A stretch of DNA of 64,000 bases from Echinometra lucunter (Eukaryota; Echinodermata; Echinoidea; Camarodonta; Echinometridae), in NCBI GenBank assembly GCA_029962745.1, contig CM057167.1, positions 16,137,785-16,201,784 of the forward strand, read 5' to 3'. A program made the translations under genes and the position numbers. Positions 11,286-22,049 of the stretch are shown here, piece after piece. How positions within the stretch are numbered: position 1 is the first letter of the stretch; every line of letters begins with the position of its first letter. Under the pieces are notes generated by a model that saw only the letters and a program-made list of their open reading frames with translations, made no database searches and was not told the origin of the DNA.

Positions 11286-12760
11286 GTGAAAGATAATAGA
11301 ATGGGAAATGAAACCCTATATATACCTAGAAACTATTTCAGACGAATAAATTATCGATAACGGCTGCTGTCAATAAAGTATCGTTTTTCAATATCGGAAT
11401 CGGTGGGAGGGTCTTTGAGAGATTATGGCCAATTTGGTCGAAACAAAATCTTTTATATAAAGTCAGTGGTAATAAAAAGTGTGTACTTCAAAAAATGGGA
11501 TTAAAATTTCAAATGAATACATTATATGTTTTTGTTTTTTCCATATTGATTATAAAGAAAAATAAAATTTATTTCCTTGTTCTTCTGATAATATGAAAAA
11601 AGGGTCAGACGATCTTGGAGGGAATTTCCCGGAATTTGTAATCTGACGTCACAGCACAATGTTTATTTGGAATGTCAATCTCTGAGTATTCTACTTAATC
11701 ATTAATGTAAGTAAAGTTAAATGCTAGCATTTCATTGCATTTATATTCGGCATTATCGTGAGATAGGAAACCACCATTCACTTTGTACAGCAGCGCTTTA
11801 TTCATTCGCACGCATTGGTCTCCTATTTCCACCTCCACCATGTCCATTCTCTTTGTAAATTGTACACAAGTGCGTGCGTCAAATGAACGAGTGGTTTCCT
11901 AAACCACGATATAGCCTTATATTCTGAAATGTATCATCTATTTACAGTCAGTTGGGCTGCCGTTAGTTGTATATGCATGAGTACTTAGTTACAGGCAAGA
12001 CAACAGGGTAGGCCGTAAGTTAGGTCTAAACACAAGCATTGAAAAGGAAATGAATTAAAGGATGATTAAATACAGACATGCATGACTGGGGCCCATGGCC
12101 ATGTCATGATGTGCAAGATGTGGGACTGTGTTAAACATTTTCAGCAGGCCTAGTAAAGAACAGACGGAAAAATTGCTCTAAACAAGCTTTCATTTACTTA
12201 AGTTTGCAAGATTACCTGATCAGGGACTTTTCAACTCTCACTATGCTATGCTACAGACAGATTTGGGGTTCACTTTCAGAGCCAAGTTGAAAGTGATATT
12301 TTAAATAAGTATTTTCATCTTGTGTAAAGATCATAATGATTACCAGTAAACTAGCTTTGAGAAGCATTCCGTGGTGACTGATGTTATTCTTCTTCTTGAA
12401 AATACTCCTCAACGTTCCGTCTTGAACCAAACGAGGACATCTGACATCTCACGGAACGCTTTGAACATGTTGAATGGCATGTATAGGCCCCTTTGGAAAC
12501 TGGAGAACCTTGTAAACATTGAAATAGGGCCCAAATCACACTTTCTCACATCCGGTTAGCCCTGCAAACTATCTTCCAAGTTTGCTATTGGGCCGATAGA
12601 TCTAACTGCTATTAGAATCTAAATTCTACATCTCAAAATGAAAATAATGGCCTTTGATTAATATGAGACCCTACCTTGTCAATTCTGCTGTGTGATTAAT
12701 TTCCATTTTGATAGGACAACCTCCTACATCGTCAGTTACACTAATTAGTCTAGGCCACTG

Positions 12761-12873
12761 GCGAAAGAGCGGTGCAGACTCTCACATGTTTATGGGGCAT
12801 GTACGCTATGTGCAAGAGTGCGACACTGAATCAGTATCGTGCATCGCGTTACAACGCTGCACCGCTCTTTCGC
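12761..12873. repeat. Perfect 17-bp inverted repeat upstream of the PHOSPHO2-like exon
   Basis: GCGAAAGAGCGGTGCAG at 12761-12777 is exactly mirrored by its reverse complement at 12857-12873, with a 79-bp spacer. It ends 44 bp before the splice acceptor of the coding exon. It may be a small element or a structured intron end. Confidence 0.8.
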
Positions 12874-12933
12874 AATTTGCTTTGCAATTTGATTTGGGGA
12901 TCATGTATTTTTTCCAGGTTTAGGAGCATACTA

Positions 12934-13695
12934 ATGGCTTCACCAAAGAGAGTCATGCCAAGGGTTCTGTTAGCCCTTGACTGTGATCACACCATCATCG
13001 ATGGAAACTCAGACACATGGATTCTGTCTCTGCTTCCAGATCACAAGGTTCCTCAAGACATCAAGAAGCGATTCAAAACAGAGCACAATAGCTGGACCAT
13101 CTACATGGGGGAGATCTTCGAGTATATGCACTCTCTCACCATTTGTGAGGCAGATCTTCATGATTCAATCGCCAGTATACCCCTAACCTCAGGCATGAAG
13201 GAACTCCTCGACTATCAAGCGTTGTGTCCGCAGCTGGACTCTATTGTTATATCTGACTCAAACTCATACTTCATTGACGTCATCTTGGGATCACGCAACT
13301 ATCTTACAGGGGTCAGGAAGATCTACACCAACCAAGCAGAGTTTAACTTGGAAGGATGCCTGAAGATCCATTTCTCGAACCCGCATAACTGTCCTCGGAA
13401 ATGTCCAAAGAACCTCTGTAAGCAGACATCTTTGCAAGCTTTTCTTGAAGAGCAAAAGACAAAGGGGGTAGAATACGATAGGGTTTGCATGATTGGGGAT
13501 GGACATAATGATCTTTGTCCTTGCTTTGGTTTAGAGGCAAGAGACTATGTATTCCCAAGGAAGGGGTATTCTCTTGTTAAACTACTTCAAGAACAAAAGG
13601 AGAGAACTGCTGATGAGTGCATTAAGGCAACAGTCGTACCTTGGGACTCGGCCACAGAAATCTTAGATGTTGTGAAAGGTTTCTTTGGAAGTTGA
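12934..13695 (+). CDS. PHOSPHO2: PHOSPHO2-like phosphatase (HAD superfamily), complete
   Basis: 253 aa in one coding exon. The PHOSPHO1/2 family hydrolyses small phosphomonoesters: PHOSPHO2 is linked to pyridoxal 5'-phosphate, PHOSPHO1 to phosphocholine and phosphoethanolamine. Motif I DCDHT (16-20) supplies the Asp nucleophile and acid/base; NSDTW follows as in the family. Motif II is ISDSN (Ser107), the conserved Cys/Lys block HNC..KCPKNLCK is at 152-163, and motif IV IGDGHND is at 187-193. PRKGYSL is also family-typical. The length fits human PHOSPHO2 at about 241 aa. The open frame runs further upstream, but a pyrimidine-rich acceptor TTTTTTCCAG ends at 12917, so the exon starts at 12918 and the ATG at 12934 is the natural start. 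An untranslated upstream exon is implied. Transcription diverges from the PGP-like gene. PHOSPHO1 is a possible alternative name. Confidence 0.93.
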   Translation: MASPKRVMPRVLLALDCDHTIIDGNSDTWILSLLPDHKVPQDIKKRFKTEHNSWTIYMGEIFEYMHSLTICEADLHDSIASIPLTSGMKELLDYQALCPQLDSIVISDSNSYFIDVILGSRNYLTGVRKIYTNQAEFNLEGCLKIHFSNPHNCPRKCPKNLCKQTSLQAFLEEQKTKGVEYDRVCMIGDGHNDLCPCFGLEARDYVFPRKGYSLVKLLQEQKERTADECIKATVVPWDSATEILDVVKGFFGS

Positions 13696-14584
13696 TATTG
13701 AAGGCCTTGTATAATTTGTTAAAGTGGATTACCTTGTAAGTTTTGATGTGAATTACCAGTCCAAATGTCAACCTCTTCTCTAAAAATAATTAATTCTACA
13801 TCAAAACAGAAATAACGAAAATTTGTTTTGTTACATGATTATGAAAATGAAAATTAAAAATGGATCTTATTATGATAATTTTTTTTGTTCTGCAAGTCAG
13901 GTTTAAAAGGTTGATATTTGATACTCCATAAGCAGTGGAATGACTTAACTTACTTAAAAACCTTTAAAGTAAATCTGGACAATGAAGTCAATATTATTAG
14001 CTTGTACATTTTGTAGCATTTTGTAATACATGTGTCTTTTTTTTTAATTTGGATTTTATTTGGTCAGTTGCAATGCTGTGGACCCTCCAGTGTGCTCTGT
14101 TAATATAGATTATGGTAAGTTGGTTATCTGTTAAATGCAGTTGAATGCAGTTTATATTTTTTATGTAGTATTCATTGATCCATTTAGGGGGTAAGGCATA
14201 ATTAGAGGGAAAAGAGAGAACTAGAAAACTAGAGAGAGAGAGAGAAGGGCAGGATAGGAAACAAAAGAGAGAGAGAGAGAGAAGGCATAGTGTGGAGGAT
14301 AGAGAGGGAGGAGAATAAAATGGAGTGAGAGAGACGTCAGCGAGAGAAGTAAACAAAAAAGAGAAAAACATGAAGAACAAAGGAGACAAAGATAGAATTA
14401 TTTAGAAACTTAGAGCGAGAAAAGATGAGAGAACATGATAGAAGGTGGCAAAATGGAGCAAAACCATGAGAAAGTGACAAACATTGACAGAAGAGGAGAA
14501 AGATGAGAGGACGGAGGTAGACAGAGAAATAGAGAGAAGGAACACATTTTTATTTTCAGGGTGATGGCAATCTACATGTATATA

Positions 14585-14758
14585 CAGTGGAAACACAGTA
14601 TAAAGAGATCTGATATAGTATTCCTGATATAACAAGGTAATATTCCGGTCCCAGCTCTTTATATTCTATTGCTTTTTTTAACCTGATATAACGAGATTCC
14701 TGCTATAACAAGGTAATTTTGATGGTCCCAAGGACCTCGTTATACTGAGTTTCCACTG
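14585..14758. mobile_element. Pogo/Tc1-like MITE with TA target duplication
   Basis: The element begins CAGTGGAAACACAGTATAA and ends in the reverse complement of CAGTGGAAACTCAGTATAA, flanked by TA on each side (14583-14584, 14759-14760). Interior motifs of the form GATATAACGAGAT and TCGTTATACTGAG are typical of Tigger/pogo derivatives. 174 bp, no transposase. Confidence 0.75.
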
Positions 14759-15849
14759 TACATAGCACATTGTGTATTATTTGTACAATCCAACTTCGAG
14801 TTTTTTATCTTTTCTCACCCCCTCCTCATTCCAAGCATAAATGGCACCTCCTTTCTTTCTCTCTCCTTCCACTCCCTCACTATGACCTTCTACTCGACTG
14901 TCCTCCAGAAACAAACCCCTTTACAAGATACCTAAAATTAATCAAAATACCTAATTCCGGATCTACCTCAGTCCCACACCATCAAACTCAAATACCTTTA
15001 CTGGTAAACCCATTTCTTGGCATACACGAGATGCAAAGTGCTAAATCCACCGTCTACCAAGTTCTCTCTTTCCCATAGGTTTGATACATGGACCATTTGG
15101 CTTTTGTTGGCAATAGCTTAATGCCAAAAGTAAAATAATAAGCACGGGGGGGGGGGGGGGGGGGGGGGGGGTAATACTCAGATTTAGCTCGGACAGAGGT
15201 GTGCTGCGGAAGCCTCCATACCCATACCTACCCGGTATTCATTTTTAAGGGTATCCCCGTATACCATATTAGGTGGGTACCCATCCACCCCCAGATCTTC
15301 CTATTCCCTCCCATAACGCTCGTCTCGATGCATAGGCAAGTTTTCAATGTTTACTGCATTTTCACTGAAGAACCATATACGTATTATCATTTCTTTATAA
15401 AAATGGGATGAATACTTGAATTTTTCTTCAGCTACAATCTACACAATCTGTATTTTAGCAGCCAAAGTGTCTGAACATGTAAGAGAGAGAGAGAAAAAGG
15501 GGGAGAGAGAAAGAGAAATTAAAAACAAAATGACAGGGCTTTGTGTCTTCATTGTGTTTTCACACATCTATTTTTTGATAAATCTCTGTACACATACGTG
15601 TATATATATATTGCGTGCTTGATTTGCTTTTATCGCTTATTTGAGAACATACATGAACAAAGTATCTCTTTTATAATGCTGTACAAATAGAGAGAGTGAG
15701 ATGAAATCAACACAAAACATATTTTCAAATTAATGCCAGGGTATGATAAAAAAAATACAGAACTTTGTACACAATAATACAAATAAAATACATGCATTCT
15801 ATTACAATATAACACGACATAGCGCCTCCCACATCTCAAGTACCTTTAA

Positions 15850-16344
15850 GCCCCGGGGGGTCACTTCCATGGAAGAGGGGACAGCATCTGCCAGAATCGT
15901 CCTTCAAAAAGCACCCTAAACGAGGATTCAAGGGCAGGCCGCTAGGACACCCTAAACACGGATTTTGTGCAGATGTCCCAGATTTGCACACCATACCCTA
16001 AACGAGGATATTCCTAATTTCATTCCTTGAGAGTGATAGTGGGGTCCATTGAAAGTTTGGAGCCGTTTTTATCTCGAGATAATTCACTGTCTCATTATTT
16101 TTTACACAAGTGTTATAGGATTTTCTGTGGCGCGGGTCTTGTTACAGTCAGTCCCGCAGTCGGTGCAAATTATATACCCTTTTTGCATTTTAGATTATCG
16201 TGATATAGGGGGCTTTTTTTCAATTTTTGGCGCTTTTGACACTCTATTTGTGTTCCGCGCCTACCCCTGAAAAAATACTCTTTTTCCGCGTTTTTTTTCT
16301 CGCGGATGCTGTCCACTCTTCAATGGAAGTGACCCCCCCGGGGC
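15850..16344. mobile_element. Non-autonomous TIR element with GCCCCGGGGGG ends and TTTAA duplication
   Basis: About 40 bp at each end are inverted copies (GCCCCGGGGGGTCACTTCCA, then GAAGAG.GGACAGCATC). TTTAA lies directly on both sides (15845-15849, 16345-16349). The interior has repeated ACCCTAAACGAGGAT phrases and no open frame of note. Superfamily uncertain. Confidence 0.75.
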
Positions 16345-16929
16345 TTTAAGCTCTTTACTGGTCTATTACTACCCAGTAAATAATGATTGTAAGAAACCAA
16401 AAATGATTGCAAAAGTAATAGAAATACAAACGCAGTGATTTACAATGGAAAATAAAATTATTTGGAATAAGTTCCTTTCATTTGAGGCCACAGAAACTAA
16501 AAATATGAACTACTAATTATTACATAAAACAATTACCAGTATTATCTGCACTGCACAGTGGTCATACCTGTAGAATCCAAGAACACCTACTGTGCACTCT
16601 ATCAGAAAAAAAAAAGATTAAGATAATAATCATTATCACCTGCTAACAACTAGACTTGCCATTAACCCGTAGATGGCCACCCAGAACACAGTAGGATTGG
16701 TATTCAAGAGATGGCAACACCTCCAATTTAAGTAATAGTCTATCATAATGTCCAACAGAAATATTTCATAAATGTTAGATGAATGGACAAATTTTCTTTA
16801 AAATCCATTTCTCCTAAAAAACAAACAAACAAACAAACAAACATACCTACTCTAGATTACATTCTGCAGTAGGTATATGTCCCGGTGTTGTCACTCTGTA
16901 TTGACTTCATGTACACATGATCATTGGAA

Positions 16930-17285
16930 ATTTTGCGTAAAAAGGGGTCTTTTTTTTTTTAGCATGTTCGCAATTTTGAAAAAAAAAAAGGTTTTTTTCA
17001 TGAGCTTGTACGGGAAATTTAAAAAAAAAGGTGTTTTTGAGCTGGTACTCGATATTGAAAAAAAGGGTGTTTTTTTCTTTTCTGGTCCTTGTTTGCAATT
17101 TTCTGTTTTTGACTTTGACGTGAAGTGAATTTGAAAGGGGTGTTTTAGTAAAAGTGTACTTGGAATGCGAAAAAAAGGGGTGTTTCTTAAAGGCCAATTT
17201 GTACCCCTTTTGTGTGAAATAGGGGTAAAAATGGCTGAAAATGTACTTGAAACATGGCAAAATAGGGGTCAAATTCTGGGTTGCC
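16930..17285. repeat. Degenerate AAAAAGGGGTGTTTTT repeat
   Basis: Short phrases of the form GAAAAAAAGGGGTGTTT alternate with unique DNA (GTACTTG, ATTTGC, TTTTG). The 158-aa minus-strand open frame across it is Phe/Lys-rich simple sequence and is not a credible protein. Confidence 0.6.
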
Positions 17286-18118
17286 GAACGATCATGGTTA
17301 CACCTTTGAATATAGAGTGACAACGCCGGCGGATATGTACATGAACATAAAACAAAATGAACATGCAGAACCAAATAAACCACACTGTGCTATAGCATGC
17401 ATGCAATATTCTACACCAGAAAACTATACAAAGCACTTAATAATAACATACATGTGCTTTATTAGCAACGTCCAAGGTATTCCTCAAATATATTACTGAC
17501 AACAAAAAAGATGAAAGTGTAACCAAAGATTGTCGCAAGCTGATGGCCCGACCAGGGCATGAATCGGACGAAATGTATGATAAAATTATATCTTATGTTA
17601 TTTTACGTTTATAATGCCATAATACAATGCTAAAATTTATGTTCAAATTCCACAGTATATTTCTAACATACCTTGTAACATAGGGCAATACATTGAAATT
17701 GACCACTAAATGATACAGCTTTATATAATGAATTTTGAAGACATGGTAATAAATATACACGAGAAGAAAAATCATGTACACCATTTTTTTTTTGTCAAAT
17801 AAGAAATGCTGACTTTAAAGAATGCAATAGTATAGATTTGCCTTTCTGATATGAATCTTGTGGCCAAGGAAGATCATATGCAACTGAAGCACTGTACCAG
17901 TAATATCAAAACATCATGTGCATTTATACTAATCTTGAATTTCAACATGCAGTATTGTGCAAGAATACTCCATCACTTTCATCCATATCGCATAGATGCT
18001 CCAGCTGTACCAGCCGTGTATATTCCCCACTGGCACTGTCTATCATTTGCAACTAAAATCTGATACGAATGATAAATAATGATAACAATAATGAATGGAT
18101 TATTTTTCAGGTAGTATA

Positions 18119-18905
18119 GGACCAATTTCACCTCCGGTTTATGTATTTGGCCCTCTATTGGCGACGCCATTGCTGCGGTGGGCAAGCGCACTGACCGCGA
18201 TTGGCTCTGTGTACAAAATGAATGTAAGATATGAGATATGCCCCGATATTGTTCCATTTACTTTATTCTAGATCAATAAAATAACGCATGAATACATGAG
18301 TAGATGAGGTAAGACAATGGTCATATCTGACGGATGAAGGTATGGTGTATTTTTGTACTTTCGATGGTTTTTCTACTTAGTTTTGTCAGTAAAAGTTCGA
18401 TTGCAGCATAGAAGCCATAGTAAACGGGAGCCCTAAATCTTACCCTCTTTACAAAGTCATGTTTTCACTCATTAAATTTTACGCCAAAGTACCTAATGAT
18501 AATGTTTCTTGACTTCAAAGTCCTTTCTGTTGATGTTTTTACCCACTGGCGACGAATTCCTTTCACATTGCTTACGGAAACCTGTGTAGGGAGTACGGCT
18601 TCTCACACAAACAGGCTTCATGAGTCAAAAGCGAGTGAATTTCGCACTCAGTTAGCTTCCAATTTTTAAACTTTCTCTAATTCTTGTGGCATTTGAGCAA
18701 CGCACAGCTGCGACCTGAACTTCCCTGATAATTTCTCATTGCAAATATTAAAATAAATCTGCATATACTGGTCAAAATAGACAAAAAATCGAACGAAAGT
18801 ACATAACGCGCTATTGACTTGTGTACTATAAAAGTTGGAGCGCCCACCGCAGTATGCCGAACTGTGTCGAACAGTCTGCTGCCCTCTTGCGTTGTGAAAT
18901 TGGTC
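18119..18905. mobile_element. TIR element with GGACCAATTTCAC ends
   Basis: The left end GGACCAATTTCACC and the reversed right end GACCAATTTCACAAC match, and TATA abuts both ends (18115-18118, 18906-18909). GCGCCCACCGCAG (right) mirrors CTGCGGTGGGCAAGCGC (left), so similarity continues well inside the ends. No transposase is seen. Confidence 0.6.
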
Positions 18906-20125
18906 TATAGGACCATATTCTCCTTGATGCTTGTCTTCAAACTGGGTGATATTATATTCATGTATGCACTATAGATTGTCTCATGACCCCTCCTAAAATC
19001 CTGTAAATATTATTTCATTATGGTACAACATCACCACTTTTTTCATATCACACACAATATTAAATTACATATATTCTGTCTCCTCAGAAAAAAAAAGATT
19101 CTTTACATAATTCAATCAATGCTTTGCTCATCAATAAATAACAATATCATCTTTTAACACAGAAAGACAAATACTTGAATTGCAAGAAGGAACATGTATA
19201 AATTCATTTCAAAGTGCTCCTCAATGTCATAGCAAACTATCAAGAAAAAAACCCAACAAAACAAAACAAAGAGAAAAGGGGGGGGGGGGAGGAGGAATTG
19301 GGAAATGGTATTTGATACCTTGATACCAGTATCATTTTGTACAACATTTGCATTACTGGGCATTTCATCTGCAGGGGTACCCCTCCTGCCCTGGATATCC
19401 CCCAATGGCTGATCAATACTTAAAGTCTTAAATCATCTTACCCCCTTAATACCCCCCCCCCCCCCAAAAAAAAAAAAAAAAAAAAACACAAAAAAAAAAA
19501 ACACACAAAACACAAACAAACAAACAAACAAAAACAAAACAAAAACAAAACAACAACAACAACAACAGCAACAACTCCACCAAACAAATACATTACTGCT
19601 GTAATTCCATTATCTGTGAATAAATAGCATGCAGTTTAATGGAATATCATACTCTGTAAACCTATTAGAATGGGCATAACAAGGAATGTTTGGAACAAGG
19701 AAACTGAAAAAAAAAAAAAAGATTAAAGAAATGGCAATTAATTTTCAGAAAAGAACTACCCTGGAGTTGTCCTGATTAGTGCTATCATCTTACGCAAACA
19801 TGCAGAAACAAATATAACTTCTACAGGAAATTTAATCGGTGGTTCATAGATACATTTCAGAGTGCTTTACACTTTCAGAGGTAAATAATGAGTTGTACCC
19901 TCTGATACCTGTATAAATATTCAAACAATTCAGAACACCGATGCTTCCCACCAAGTACAGCATGGCATGCAAGATATATGGTGGCCAGGTATACAAGATG
20001 TTCTGCTTTAACACTGTAAAAATCTGCTCTGCACACTCCAAGACAAGCATTGTGATGTGCTACTGGATTGTGCAAGCTTCAGAGCAACTTGGACATGACA
20101 AAGACTAAATTGCTGACTCTAATGC

Positions 20126-20595
20126 TACGTTCACACCTTTGCGTATTTGGCGTGCGTATTGCTGCGCTATCAATTCGCAGCCGTACCCAGCAATACGCAG
20201 CAAATCTGACGCGAGCAGTCACACTATTGCGTATCTAGCTCGTATATCGAGCACTAACGCAGCGGTTCTTGCTGCTACGAGTGGTGTGCAACAGTGCAAC
20301 ATTACGCGCAATCATGCGAACAACAACGAGCTAAAGCGAGGTAAATTGTGCAAGAAACGCAGCTATAGGCAATGACAAGCGCTCCAAAAAAGAGACGATT
20401 TGACCATGCGCTTGCTTGCGATAATTTGAAAAAATTTAAAACTAGCGAGCAACTAGTGCAGGTCTATGCGCTAGTATGCGCGTTGAGTACGATGAGAGCA
20501 CGTTTCATTGCGCTTTATTGGGTATGACTACTTATGTCTGCGTTTGGTCAATACGCAGCAATACACAAGCCAAAATACGCAAAGGTGTAAACGTA
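20126..20595. mobile_element. 470-bp MITE with TACGTTCACACCTTTGCG ends
   Basis: The left end TACGTTCACACCTTTGCG matches the reversed right end TACGTTTACACCTTTGCG, followed by GTATTTGGC versus GTATTTTGGC. Both could be a TA duplication plus TIR CGTTYACACC. The interior is rich in GCGTATTGCTGCG-type words. No coding content. Confidence 0.7.
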
Positions 20596-20724
20596 TAAAG
20601 ACACAAATTATAATGTGTTTTTTCACAGCAACTAGCAAATGATGGACAAGTTCTGCAGACTATGTGGGATTGCAGCTGCAGCTTAGCAGAGACTTGAACA
20701 TGTACCTGACAAAGACTAGTTCCA

Positions 20725-20862
20725 GGGAGCGGTTTCACGAAGAGCCTTGCCAGTGATTTTCACTGACAAAGTTGCTCTCAGCCAATCAGATGCAAGGATT
20801 TCAGAAGCTTACAACAGTTGTCAGTGATTTTCACTGACGGGACTATTCATGAAACGCTCCCC
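20725..20862. mobile_element. Short MITE (GGGRSCGTTTCATRAAAC family), copy 1
   Basis: Ends are GGGAGCGGTTTCACGAA and, reversed, GGGGAGCGTTTCATGAA. The interior shares CTCTCAGCCAATCAGATGCA and AGGATTTCAG with the copies at 26632, 45116 and 52745. This copy carries CAGTGATTTTCACTGA phrases the others lack. Confidence 0.75.
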
Positions 20863-21006
20863 AGCACTATAAGTGGGATGCACATCATACAGTGTTCCTT
20901 TCCAGCTAGCTAGCAACTTCCATCTAACAGATGAAAGCTCTAGAAACTGTGAAATGCACACTGAAATGTTTCTCTATAAGCCAATTTCAAAGCAACCCGT
21001 GTTCGA

Positions 21007-21423
21007 TTAACCCATTCATGACAGGAATTATTTAAAGCCTAATTTGATCAGCTTTTATTCTTCAAGTTGGCAACACCAACATTTTTCTTTTATTGCTACA
21101 TTTTTCTTATGAAACATCATGTATCTGAAATAAATATAAATTGACAGAATGTATGATGAGAAGTCATAAAGTTGCCAATTTGCAGGGAAAAACGGTAATT
21201 TTAACATTTTCATCACATCGCCAATTTAAGGATTTTAATGCTTATTTTCCTTTAAAAAAATTTCAGCATCAAACAACAAATATTGATGCAATGAAAATGG
21301 ACACAGTATGTGTAGAATTTTTTGCTCTTTCTGCTCATGTATTTGGTATGATTTTTAGGGCTCTGCATCAAAAGTTATCATACCAAACCACAAAATGTGG
21401 ACCCTCTGTCACGAATGGGTTAA
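21007..21423 (+). mobile_element. TTAA-flanked piggyBac-like MITE (CCCATTCGTGACAG family), copy 1
   Basis: TTAA followed by CCCATTCATGACAG begins the element; CTGTCACGAATGGG followed by TTAA ends it. TTAA target sites and CCC ends fit piggyBac-type elements. A 115-aa open frame starts near 21141, but the same frame recurs in other copies and is best regarded as repeat sequence. Confidence 0.85.
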
Positions 21424-22049
21424 GATACGCTGGCCAGTCTCTGTGGGATGCATGTTGTGATGTACTCCTTGATGAAAGCTTCTTGTAAAGCGTCGGTATC
21501 TGCCTCAGCGGGGCGCTCCTGGCGCTTGCTCCACAATGTCTCTGTGGAATACATGCCCTGATTTATTTTTTGAGACATACAGCCGCAGAAAGATGAGCTC
21601 CACTGATCATTCACTGACTGATACAAGCATCATCCTTTAAATTCAGCATCGATGTTGATGCCAAAGCTTAGGTTTACTATAAAAAGCACAAATGAAGCCG
21701 CAGCATTTACCAATGCACAACTGCAGAATTCTGACAAACTGCTCCCCAGTCATGACCACAATAACATCAATATTTTCACCAGCTGCACAATATGTAGTTT
21801 GGTTTTCCCTTTAACCATCGTTTTCCGCCTCACTTGAGGGTGGTTTGATTATGATGTCAGTAAACCTTCAAAGGAACCAGTTTACAAAGGTTTGTGGTCT
21901 GGAGCACATGTCGGCTGGCACCCTATCTCACTACCAATTAGTCTTGGTCTGAACATCTTGCTTGGATGATTCTACCTTGATTGTTATTCTCTACCTCACA
22001 TCTAAGAGGCTAATATGATGTCCAATTCGCCAAAATTAGGATCCCGTTA

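Larger units (their letters stand above)
9146..12917. other. Divergent intergenic region between PGP-like and PHOSPHO2-like genes
   Basis: About 3.8 kb separates the two head-to-head starts. It holds a related pair of unique-looking segments at about 9430-9500 and 9620-9665, a hAT-like element, a tRNA-like SINE head, a G-rich degenerate stretch at 10530-11285 and a near-perfect palindrome. No coding exon was recognised. The untranslated first exons and promoters of both genes probably lie here but could not be placed. Confidence 0.6.
13696..22049. other. Large repeat-rich intergenic region between PHOSPHO2-like and TMEM106-like genes
   Basis: The two genes converge here, so both 3'UTRs fall within it. 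I saw no further coding exon. It holds GA-rich tracts (14180-14540), a pogo-like MITE, a poly-G tract (15147-15171), a 495-bp TIR element, a T-rich degenerate stretch (16930-17280), an approximately 790-bp TIR element, poly-A/C simple sequence (19440-19570), a 470-bp TIR element and two short MITEs. Confidence 0.6.

Noticed and set aside
12772..12933. N-terminal extension of the PHOSPHO2-like protein by 54 aa
   Set aside because: The extra frame crosses a clear polypyrimidine acceptor (ending 12917) and has no family similarity; homologues start near the chosen ATG.
16907..17383. 158-aa minus-strand protein
   Set aside because: Phe/Lys-rich translation of a degenerate A/T-rich repeat; no domain and no splice context.
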